Positions 7,174-13,369 of a DNA stretch of 13,369 bases are shown here, in pieces. Position 1 is the first letter of the stretch. Each line of letters begins with the position of its first letter. The stretch is taken from contig JAIXRX010000136.1 in the NCBI GenBank assembly GCA_027485005.1, forward strand, positions 1 to 13,369. The letters run 5' to 3'. This DNA is from Alphaproteobacteria bacterium. Lineage in GTDB: Bacteria; Pseudomonadota; Alphaproteobacteria; Rickettsiales; JAIXRX01. A program made the position numbers and the translations under genes. The notes beneath the pieces are model-generated. The model ran no database searches, was not told the DNA's origin, and saw nothing but the letters and a program-made list of their open reading frames with translations.

Positions 7174-8223
7174 ATGACGCAAAAACAACGGACAGCGATT
7201 TTGGGTGCGAGCGGCTATACAGGTGCCGAGCTGATAGGTTTTCTATTATCACATCCCCAGATTGAGATTGTGGCCCTTTCTGCTGACAAACAGGCCGGCA
7301 AGGCATTTACTGAATTGTATCCGCATTTTTCTGCCTATGATTTGCCGGTGATGCAGAAAATTGATGCGATTGATTTTGCTGCGGTGGATGTGGTGTTTTG
7401 TTGCTTGCCCCATGCGACCACGCAAGCGGTAGTAAAAACTTTGCCTGAATCTTGCGTGATTATAGATCTTTCTGCCGATTTTAGGCTGCGTGATGCGGAC
7501 ACTTATGCGCAGTGGTATGGCCATGCGCATCAAGCACTGCCACAGCAAGCAAAAGCTGTGTATGGGTTGACAGAGCATAACCGCGCGGCGGTAAAAAAAA
7601 CAAACCTGATTGCTAATCCTGGCTGCTACCCGACCAGTGTGTTACTGCCATTGTTGCCCTTGCTAAAAGCAGGTGTGATTGACGTGAGCGCAGGGATTAT
7701 TGCGGATGCCAAATCGGGTGTGTCTGGGGCAGGACGATCGCTCAAAGAAAACTTACTTTATTGCGAAGTGAATGAAAGTTTTTCGGCGTATGGTGTTGGC
7801 CATCATCGTCATATGCCAGAGATGATGCAAGAGATGGAACTGGCTGCTAGCGGTGTTTCTAAGCATTTTCGCTTTACGCCGCATTTAGTGCCGATGAACC
7901 GTGGTATGCTCTCGACCATCTATGTGACACTCAATAAAGATACTAGTCTAGAACGGGCGCGTGAAATATTAGAAAAATATTATATGAATGAGCCATTCGT
8001 GCAGATGTTGCCAGTGGGCGTTACGCCAACAACCGCCCATGTGCGCGGTACCAACCAATGTTTTATGAATATATTTCAAGACCGCATTGCCCACGGCATG
8101 ATCATTGTGAGTGTGATTGATAATGTGGTAAAAGGCGCTTCTGGTCAGGCGTTGCAGAATTTTAATGCACGCTTTGGATATGCTGAAACGCTGGGGCTTC
8201 ATCATCGCGGGGGAGTGGTTTAG
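7174..8223 (+). CDS. argC: N-acetyl-gamma-glutamyl-phosphate reductase
   Basis: 349 residues, the length of the standard bacterial enzyme. It reduces N-acetylglutamyl phosphate to the semialdehyde with NADPH, the third step of arginine biosynthesis, in the cytoplasm. The nucleotide-binding motif GASGYTGAEL (11-20), the active-site cysteine C151 in NPGCYPTS and the catalytic-type histidine in HHRHMPEM (H213) are present. GLTEHNR and SGVSGAGRSLKE are further family blocks. The ATG at 7174 has a strong Shine-Dalgarno AGGAGA at 7163-7168; an in-frame extension back to 6865 would overlap rpsI and is rejected. A carbonic-anhydrase-like gene follows after 2 bases. Confidence 0.97.
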   Translation: MTQKQRTAILGASGYTGAELIGFLLSHPQIEIVALSADKQAGKAFTELYPHFSAYDLPVMQKIDAIDFAAVDVVFCCLPHATTQAVVKTLPESCVIIDLSADFRLRDADTYAQWYGHAHQALPQQAKAVYGLTEHNRAAVKKTNLIANPGCYPTSVLLPLLPLLKAGVIDVSAGIIADAKSGVSGAGRSLKENLLYCEVNESFSAYGVGHHRHMPEMMQEMELAASGVSKHFRFTPHLVPMNRGMLSTIYVTLNKDTSLERAREILEKYYMNEPFVQMLPVGVTPTTAHVRGTNQCFMNIFQDRIAHGMIIVSVIDNVVKGASGQALQNFNARFGYAETLGLHHRGGVV

Positions 8224-8225
8224 TC

Positions 8226-8744
8226 ATGAGTGCATCGCCAATTATTCTTCCTTACCAAGGCGTGATGCCGACGATTCATCCAAGTGCATTTGTTGCGCCT
8301 GGTGCCGTGATTATTGGCGATGTGACGATTGAAGCTGAGGCTAATATTTGGTTTGGCTGCGTGTTGCGCGGCGATGTGCAGTCTATCCATGTTGGAGAGC
8401 GGACTAATATTCAAGATGGCTCGGTGGTGCATGTCACACGTAAAACAGGCCCCACCAAAATCGGCGCGGGGATTACCATTGGGCATAAAGTTTTGCTGCA
8501 TGCTTGCACGCTGGAAGATGATTGTTTTGTGGGCATGGGAGCTGTGGTCATGGACGGTGCGGTGGTACAAAAAGGGGCGATGGTGGCGGCTGGGGCGTTG
8601 GTGGCTCCGGGTAAAGTGGTGCCGACGGGCCAGCTTTGGGCCGGAAATCCAGCGAGATATTTCAGAGACTTAAAGCTTTCCGAGGCTGATTTTATCCCTG
8701 TGTCGGCGGCGAATTATGTGGCCTTAGCAGCCGCCTATCGCTAG
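8226..8744 (+). CDS. Gamma-class carbonic anhydrase-like hexapeptide-repeat protein
   Basis: 172 residues of left-handed beta-helix hexapeptide repeats (about 15-135) plus a short C-terminal helix, as in the YrdA/PaaY/CaiE group. Likely a trimer with metal sites between subunits. The three metal-binding histidines of gamma carbonic anhydrases are at H69 (GSVVHV), H87 (GHK) and H92 (LLHAC). The family's R48 and D50 (LRGD) and Q63-D64 (NIQDGS) are also present. Activity as a carbonic anhydrase is plausible, but many members of this subgroup show little or none, so the function is open. It starts 2 bases after the argC stop, so the two are co-transcribed. Confidence 0.88.
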   Translation: MSASPIILPYQGVMPTIHPSAFVAPGAVIIGDVTIEAEANIWFGCVLRGDVQSIHVGERTNIQDGSVVHVTRKTGPTKIGAGITIGHKVLLHACTLEDDCFVGMGAVVMDGAVVQKGAMVAAGALVAPGKVVPTGQLWAGNPARYFRDLKLSEADFIPVSAANYVALAAAYR

Positions 8745-8763
8745 GGGCTAATCCCCTGTTTTG
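8743..8763 (+). terminator. Weak possible terminator after the carbonic-anhydrase-like gene
   Basis: AGGGG (8743-8747), loop CTAAT and CCCCT (8753-8757), then GTTTTG. The stem is only 5 pairs and the T run is interrupted, so termination would be partial at best. The stem includes the last bases of the stop codon. Confidence 0.3.
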
Positions 8764-8792
8764 TCATAAAAAATTAACACTTCTTTGAGGGT

Positions 8793-8812
8793 TTAGAGAG
8801 TAAAATCTCTAA
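8793..8812. repeat. Perfect 7-base inverted repeat upstream of the orphan membrane protein
   Basis: TTAGAGA (8793-8799) and TCTCTAA (8806-8812) flank GTAAAA. The repeat overlaps a -10-like TAAAAT at 8801-8806 and lies 41 bases before the ATG at 8854. It could be a small operator or an mRNA hairpin. The rest of 8764-8853 shows no other clear element, apart from the Shine-Dalgarno AAGGAGA at 8844-8850. Confidence 0.4.
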
Positions 8813-8853
8813 TGACGACGTGTGTCAATGACGATGCACGCTCAAGGAGAGAT

Positions 8854-10044
8854 ATGGCAGGCATCGATTTCGCTGCAGAAATTACGGAGGCTGGATTCCG
8901 TGCACGGCAAACCGCTCATTGGTTGGGTGGTCGCAGTGTGGTGGCTTTGTTCAGGCTTATGACCAGTACCAGTATTTCAAAAATTGCCGTGGCCAAAGCG
9001 AGTGGAGTGGCTTTGCCTGCCATGACTGAAGCACTAGCGTTTGGTGGCATAGGACTCAGTGCAGGTGCAAGGGCCTACATGGCTTATCAGGAGCACGAGA
9101 TTGAAGAAGATCGTTTAGTCGAGTCTTATCGAAGAGAGATTGCGGCGTCTTTGGGTAAAAGTCCCCGTAGCGTAACCACGGATGATTTGGAACAAGCCGC
9201 TCAAGTCAATCCTGTGATTGAAGAAGCGATGATTAAAAATGATCGTACGCGAAACAATCATATGTTTTCTTGGGTTGCGTCAACGTTGCTGGTAGGCGCG
9301 GCTATGATGTTTGGCGGGATTGCACTACTTGGGAGCTTTGGTCTTGCGGGCGGTGGCCTTTTATTCGCAGCAATTGCTTCGAACATTGTCGCGACGCAAG
9401 TGGTAAAGAAAGTCTTGGGTGGAATTGGTGAAAAGGTTTTGGGCATTGATGGCCCTACAGTACATGACAAGATTCATGATTTGAAATTAACGCAGCAGCG
9501 TGGGCATGCTATTTCCCAAGAACAAGTATTGGGCGTTTTTATTCAGGCCTCTCCTGATCTAGCGATGGCGATTGAAGGGCGATTTGGCAAACCATTCGAT
9601 GCGTTAGAGATGGGTGATAAAATAAAGGCGCTGGCGAGTTTGAATGATACCTATCATTTAGCCGACATCACGGCGGATATTAATGCGAAACGGATTGCAG
9701 TTGGCGAGCTGGCCTATTTGGCAGTAGGACAACATTCAGGTGTGCCGCGTCTTGATGGCAAACCAGCGAGTCTTTATCGACAAATGTCTGAGAGTGCGTC
9801 ACACGCCTGGAGCAAAGGCATTGAACAAACGCGAGAAACCTTCCTGCAGGCAAAAGAAAAGGCCAGTCACCTAAAAGATGCCTACCATGAAGGGGGCATT
9901 AAGCAGGCGTGGAGCAGCTTACACACAGATTCAGCACCAGAACAAGCGCCGTTGTTGAACGATTCATCAAGTGCTCCAGATTCATGGGTAGGGCGGGAGA
10001 ACGCCCGCCGCACCGCCAGTTCAGAATTACTTAATACGCTCTAG
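8854..10044 (+). CDS. Uncharacterised membrane-associated protein
   Basis: 396 residues; I do not recognise a family. The start at 8854 is chosen for the strong AAGGAGA at 8844-8850; an in-frame ATG at 8812 has no such site. No signal peptide is seen. The first 75 residues are amphipathic to moderately hydrophobic (about 44-74). Residues 76-135 are a charged helical stretch (HEIEEDRLVESYRREI). Residues 138-182 form a long Gly/Ala-rich hydrophobic hairpin, likely two membrane segments with a GLAGGG turn. A mixed region with possible helices follows (200-345). The tail (355-396) is Ser/Pro-rich and ends in a segment containing SWVGRENARR. It is probably transcribed alone. Its stop codon shares CTAG with phaC. 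Confidence 0.85.
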   Translation: MAGIDFAAEITEAGFRARQTAHWLGGRSVVALFRLMTSTSISKIAVAKASGVALPAMTEALAFGGIGLSAGARAYMAYQEHEIEEDRLVESYRREIAASLGKSPRSVTTDDLEQAAQVNPVIEEAMIKNDRTRNNHMFSWVASTLLVGAAMMFGGIALLGSFGLAGGGLLFAAIASNIVATQVVKKVLGGIGEKVLGIDGPTVHDKIHDLKLTQQRGHAISQEQVLGVFIQASPDLAMAIEGRFGKPFDALEMGDKIKALASLNDTYHLADITADINAKRIAVGELAYLAVGQHSGVPRLDGKPASLYRQMSESASHAWSKGIEQTRETFLQAKEKASHLKDAYHEGGIKQAWSSLHTDSAPEQAPLLNDSSSAPDSWVGRENARRTASSELLNTL

Positions 10045-11822
10045 CTTCGCACTTTCACATAATCCCCTGGAGCGTCAGTCATTTTCTTATGAGCCGCAGA
10101 ATCAAGGGTGCGTGCAGAGATCTTACGGCCTGCGAATGTTTTTACCCATCGCTGCCAATCGGGCCACCAAGAGCCTGCTGTTTCGCTCGAACCATTCAGC
10201 CAGCTTTGCGCATCTTCAGGCGTGAGGGCGTTCGTACGGTAAGCATATTTATTCTTATGCGGTGAATTAATAACACCAGCAATATGGCCACTACCTGTTA
10301 ATACAAAGCGCAAGGGCCCTTTGAAAATATTAGTCCCCATGTAAGTACTCTCCCATGGGGCAATGTGATCGTCTTGTGCAGAGAGGAAATAGACAGGTGT
10401 TTTAACCTGATGCAGATCGATCGCGATACGGTCCACAATAATCCCACCTGGATCTTTAAGATGATTGTGTAAATACATATTACGCATGTAAAAATTATGC
10501 ATAGTGGCAGGCAGGCGCGTTGCATCTGAATTCCAATAGAGCATGTCGAACGGGAAGGGGGTTTTGCCAAGCAAATAATTCTGCACTACAAACGACCAGA
10601 TTAAATCATTGGCGCGCAATAAATTGAAAGTCATCGCCATATCGCGACCGTCAAGATACCCTTTGCTTTCCATGCGGCGCTGCAAATCATCAATCTGCTC
10701 TTCATCTACAAATACCCCTAATTCTCCAGGATCTGAGAAGTCGATAAGCGTTGTTAGAAGCGTCATGCTTTTAAGGCGCTCAGATTGCTTCTTGGCGCTA
10801 AGATAGCCGCTGGTGATAGACAGCAATGTACCCCCCAAACAATAGCCAACGGCATTCACTGATGGCTGTTTGGTGATAGATTCAATCGCATCCATCGCTG
10901 CAATCACGCCTTGTGTCATGTAGTCGTCAAAGCGGGTGTTGCGGTAGGTTCCATCGGGATTTACCCATGAAATCATGAAAACGGTATGGCCTTGTTCAAC
11001 CAACCATTTGACGAGTGAATTTTCTGGCTGCAGGTCCAGCACATAATATTTATTAATCCATGCGGGGATCATGAGCATGGGGGTTTCATAAACCTGAGAA
11101 GTGGTTGGCGTATATTGAATCAGCTCCATCAAGTTATTTTTGAACACCACCTTGCCTGGCGTCGAGGCGATGGTTTGCCCCATTATAAAAGGCTCGCCGT
11201 CTGACATTTTAATGCTACCATCTTCAATGTCGCGCAGCAGATTTTCAACGCCCTTGGAAAGATTTTCGCCATGCGTTTCAAGCGTTGCGCGGAGCACTTC
11301 TGGGTTTGTTAGCGGATAGTTGCTTGGTGACAAAGCATCCACCCATTGTTTGGTATAAAACTCAACCGTTTTTGAGGTTTGTGGGCTCATGCCATCTACT
11401 TGCAACACACCGTCATGTAAGTGTTTGCTCACTAGCAAATAGGATTCTTTTAGAAAATCGAACACAAAATTCTCATCCCATGCATCATCCTTGAAACGCT
11501 TATCCTTCTTTGCATTATTAGGTTTGGCAGGGGCGGGTTCACCCAAAGCCCGTTGCGTTGCGTCTTGCCAGAGCTGCATGCTGTCATTCCAAAACTGCAT
11601 GTTCATAGAGTAAAGTTTTGACGGGTCAGAAGAAAGGCGCGCGCTTAGTTCAGCAAAGGCTTTACTAGCTCGCAACGTGGAAGATGGTGAAACCGGGCCA
11701 CTCGCCTGGCGTTTAGCCATCGCTTGCCACAGATGCTGCATATTATGTGCAATTTTTACCCAATTTTCTTGCATTTCTTTGGTAGAAATTTCTGGGTTTT
11801 GTGTTTTCTTGGTAGCGGCCAT
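10041..11822 (-). CDS. phaC: Class I poly(3-hydroxyalkanoate) synthase PhaC
   Basis: 593 residues, the length of class I synthases. It polymerises (R)-3-hydroxyacyl-CoA, mainly 3-hydroxybutyryl-CoA, into storage polyester at the granule surface. The N-terminal PhaC domain (about 115-285) contains PSNYPLTNPEVLRATLETHG. The alpha/beta hydrolase part has the lipase-like box GYCLGG with nucleophile C328, the acid in AQDDHIAPW (D485 by alignment to the Cupriavidus enzyme) and the base H513 in GSGHIAGVINSP, so the triad is complete. The ATG has AGGAG with 7-base spacing. No phaA, phaB, phasin or phaR gene lies in the window, so it stands alone. Its 3' end overlaps the convergent orphan gene by 4 bases. 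Confidence 0.97.
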   Translation of the reverse strand: MAATKKTQNPEISTKEMQENWVKIAHNMQHLWQAMAKRQASGPVSPSSTLRASKAFAELSARLSSDPSKLYSMNMQFWNDSMQLWQDATQRALGEPAPAKPNNAKKDKRFKDDAWDENFVFDFLKESYLLVSKHLHDGVLQVDGMSPQTSKTVEFYTKQWVDALSPSNYPLTNPEVLRATLETHGENLSKGVENLLRDIEDGSIKMSDGEPFIMGQTIASTPGKVVFKNNLMELIQYTPTTSQVYETPMLMIPAWINKYYVLDLQPENSLVKWLVEQGHTVFMISWVNPDGTYRNTRFDDYMTQGVIAAMDAIESITKQPSVNAVGYCLGGTLLSITSGYLSAKKQSERLKSMTLLTTLIDFSDPGELGVFVDEEQIDDLQRRMESKGYLDGRDMAMTFNLLRANDLIWSFVVQNYLLGKTPFPFDMLYWNSDATRLPATMHNFYMRNMYLHNHLKDPGGIIVDRIAIDLHQVKTPVYFLSAQDDHIAPWESTYMGTNIFKGPLRFVLTGSGHIAGVINSPHKNKYAYRTNALTPEDAQSWLNGSSETAGSWWPDWQRWVKTFAGRKISARTLDSAAHKKMTDAPGDYVKVRS

Positions 11823-11849
11823 ATTAAAACTCCTATGTTACCTACAAAA

Positions 11850-11920
11850 AGCATGTGTTTTGTGTCTGATAACGGTTGCGCCGTTATCATGGGAAAGCTA
11901 TGGTGCTTAGACCACATGCT
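11850..11920 (-). promoter_or_regulatory. Nested inverted repeats in the phaC leader
   Basis: Outer arms AGCATGTG (11850-11857) and CACATGCT (11913-11920) enclose a perfect 9-base-pair hairpin, TGATAACGG (11867-11875), loop TTGCG, CCGTTATCA (11881-11889). Read on the minus strand the outer stem is followed directly by TTTT (11849-11846), then the phaC Shine-Dalgarno at 11834-11830. This may be an attenuator-like leader or, as DNA, an operator palindrome. Confidence 0.45.
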
Positions 11921-11942
11921 AACACGCTTTGTAAGGGCTAAA

Positions 11943-11972
11943 TCTATAGCACTGAGTTGCGCATGAAGGCAA
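11943..11972 (-). promoter_or_regulatory. Possible phaC promoter
   Basis: On the minus strand TTGCCT (11972-11967) and TATAGA (11948-11943) with an 18-base spacer; each matches four of six consensus positions. The start would be near 11936, so the leader of about 115 bases would contain the whole nested repeat structure. I see no comparably good promoter for the plus-strand lipoprotein gene in 11823-11994. Confidence 0.35.
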
Positions 11973-11994
11973 TGTTTAACCATACGGAATCAAC

Positions 11995-13254
11995 ATGAAA
12001 AAGACGCACCACTCTCGCACTAATCCTTTCTTTTTATTAACCAAAGGTGGAGTTTCTGGTATGGCATTATTATGTCTGATAAGCTGCAGTACCATTAGTC
12101 ACACTGTGCAAACCATGGGTTTGACTGATAGTGATGAAGAAGAAATGGCCGCAGCGTTAGGGCCCAAGCGCCTTCCGGCGCTTAATGCAGGGGATAAAAC
12201 AGCGGGTGCTGTGATGATGGAAAAAGGTCAGATGCCTTCAAGTCAGAATGCTCAAAATATGGGTATGAACCAGATGGGTACGTTGGATATATCAGGGCAA
12301 TCACCGGTGTTGTATCAAGCGCCGCCTGAGAGCTCGTTACAAAATGTTGCGCCGCAACAAAGCTCGGACCGTTCATCTCCTACTTCTGAAGAAAAGCCAG
12401 GCTTGTGGGGGAAAACCAAAAATCTTTTTGGGATGGGGGGTGAAGAAGAACATACATCTTCCGCGAAGCCGCAAGAATATCCTTTGCTGAATCAGACACC
12501 TGATAACCCCGCGATTGTACCCGTGGAAGTGCGCCATCAAGCGATGGATGAGTTGCAGTTTCAGCAAAAGCAAAATGAAACATTGCGTCAAGATTTTATG
12601 AAGAACGGTGAGAACACCTTCATTGGTCAAACGCCTCCGGTAGGTACAAGTACTTCCGCATTGAATTATGCAATGCCGGTGGATGGAGATTTTGTGCCTA
12701 AAGTCGCGCCCGTTCAGTTGGCGCCTGAGGCAACAACGGCTATGGCTAATACTCCTGCTCCTGACGCTTCGTTGATGGTGGCTTTGCCGCCCGCTGACTC
12801 TACTAGCGGATATATGCCGCCAGTTGCGCGCATCACGAATACCCCATCTGCGGATGTGGTCTTGCCAGCCCCGACATTGCCAGCGCCAGCACCAGCGTCA
12901 CAAAACGCATATACGCCACTGGTTAATGGCAAACCTTCTGTGTTACCTCCGCCACCATCCCCCGTTGCAGCGCCCCGCTCCGTGGATTTAGTGGTGCCGC
13001 CAGCTTTGAGTGGCTTTAGTGACGCTCCAAGCTACGCGCCACAGACCCCAGTGAAAGATTTGTCGAGCTATCCTGAGCAGAGTACAACTAAAGAACATCA
13101 GGGCGATATTTCTCTTGGATCCCCTGTTTCTGTGCCTGTGGCAACGCCCGTAGCGTCTGTTCCAGGCCTGCCTTCTCCTTCCAGCTTTGATGACGAAGCG
13201 CCCCGTGCATCCCGTTTGCTTGCGCCCTCTCGTTATGCTGACCGTGTAGAATAG
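11995..13254 (+). CDS. Proline-rich lipoprotein of unknown function
   Basis: 419 residues. A lysine-containing N-terminus and hydrophobic stretch (18-30) end in the lipobox LISC, with C31 as the predicted lipidated residue. The mature protein should therefore be anchored in the envelope. Almost all of the rest is low complexity and probably disordered: Ser/Gln/Glu-rich at 70-165, then Pro/Ala-rich at 225-400 with runs such as PTLPAPAPAS and PPPPSP. A short segment at 161-202, beginning EYPLLNQTPDNP and continuing into a Gln-rich helix, recalls the YPxLxxVPxxP motif of some alphaproteobacterial envelope proteins (from memory, unverified). No enzyme motif was seen. It starts a likely operon with hom, 2 bases downstream; a functional link to hom is not obvious. 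Confidence 0.8.
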   Translation: MKKTHHSRTNPFFLLTKGGVSGMALLCLISCSTISHTVQTMGLTDSDEEEMAAALGPKRLPALNAGDKTAGAVMMEKGQMPSSQNAQNMGMNQMGTLDISGQSPVLYQAPPESSLQNVAPQQSSDRSSPTSEEKPGLWGKTKNLFGMGGEEEHTSSAKPQEYPLLNQTPDNPAIVPVEVRHQAMDELQFQQKQNETLRQDFMKNGENTFIGQTPPVGTSTSALNYAMPVDGDFVPKVAPVQLAPEATTAMANTPAPDASLMVALPPADSTSGYMPPVARITNTPSADVVLPAPTLPAPAPASQNAYTPLVNGKPSVLPPPPSPVAAPRSVDLVVPPALSGFSDAPSYAPQTPVKDLSSYPEQSTTKEHQGDISLGSPVSVPVATPVASVPGLPSPSSFDDEAPRASRLLAPSRYADRVE

Positions 13255-13256
13255 TC

Positions 13257-13369
13257 ATGGCGCATACCCCATTACGCATTGCGATTGCAGGCCTTGGCAC
13301 GGTTGGTTTAGGCACCTATAAATTATTGCAAGAACAGGCCGATTTATACAGCTTGCGTGCGCGCCGCCC
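13257..13369 (+). CDS. hom: Homoserine dehydrogenase (N-terminal fragment, continues past window)
   Basis: Only 37 residues are visible. They begin MAHTPLRIAIAGLGTVGLG, which holds the NAD(P)-binding motif GLGTVG at 12-17, followed by a helix ending in SLRARR, as at the start of bacterial homoserine dehydrogenase. The enzyme reduces aspartate semialdehyde to homoserine for threonine and methionine synthesis. The ATG lies 2 bases after the lipoprotein stop, implying co-transcription. A different Rossmann-fold oxidoreductase is possible because of the short fragment. Confidence 0.8.
   Translation, partial: MAHTPLRIAIAGLGTVGLGTYKLLQEQADLYSLRARR

Noticed and set aside
8812..8853. Earlier ATG for the orphan membrane protein
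   Set aside because: It has no Shine-Dalgarno, whereas the ATG at 8854 has AAGGAGA at good spacing; the extra 14 residues look non-conserved in character.
9992..10009. Hairpin GGCGGG/CCCGCC near the end of the orphan gene as a terminator
   Set aside because: The 6-pair stem is inside the coding sequence and is not followed by a T run on either strand, so intrinsic termination is unlikely.
1..13369. Mobile elements, CRISPR arrays, tRNA or phage genes
   Set aside because: I saw no transposase-like protein, regularly spaced repeats or tRNA cloverleaf; the small gaps leave little room for them, and the genes are metabolic or translational.

Overview
The window reads as a chromosomal housekeeping segment of an alphaproteobacterium with moderate GC. 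The evidence is the phoR/pst gene set with an alphaproteobacterial-type PstA carrying an extra periplasmic domain, a small PAS protein of the alphaproteobacterial PAS_5 type, the order rplM-rpsI-argC, and a class I polyhydroxyalkanoate synthase. A more exact placement (for example a Micavibrio-like or Rhodospirillales-related lineage) is only a guess. No phage, insertion sequence, tRNA, rRNA or CRISPR array was seen. Coding density is very high, no gene-free stretch exceeds 300 bases, and several neighbouring genes overlap or are 2-3 bases apart.

Layout. Positions 1-2358 (minus strand) hold phoR, dgkA and a PAP2-family lipid phosphatase (cut by the left edge), packed as one operon: a phosphate-sensing kinase with two membrane-lipid phosphate enzymes. 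A 139-base divergent intergenic region (2359-2497) separates this from pstC-pstA-pstB (2498-5468, plus strand), the membrane and ATPase parts of the high-affinity phosphate importer. The gene after pstB, where phoU is often found, is instead a small PAS-domain protein (5461-5940). No pstS, phoU or phoB lies in the window.

Positions 5966-7148 form the ribosomal-protein operon rplM-rpsI, with a good promoter and a textbook intrinsic terminator. S9 has an unusually long Lys/Ala/Pro-rich N-terminal extension. argC (arginine biosynthesis) begins 26 bases after the terminator and is followed 2 bases later by a gamma-class carbonic-anhydrase-like gene. Next comes an orphan membrane-associated protein of 396 residues (8854-10044), which meets phaC (10041-11822, minus strand) tail to tail; both genes stop inside the same CTAG. 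A 172-base region (11823-11994) carries a nested inverted-repeat structure that would lie in the phaC leader. On its other side a proline-rich lipoprotein of unknown function (11995-13254) is followed after 2 bases by the start of a homoserine dehydrogenase gene (hom, cut by the right edge).

Functionally the left half is phosphate acquisition and probably phosphate-responsive lipid turnover. The right half is translation, amino-acid biosynthesis and carbon storage. I found no defence, toxin or mobile system. The most unusual points are the PAS protein in the pst operon, the structured phaC leader, the two uncharacterised proteins and the long S9 extension.
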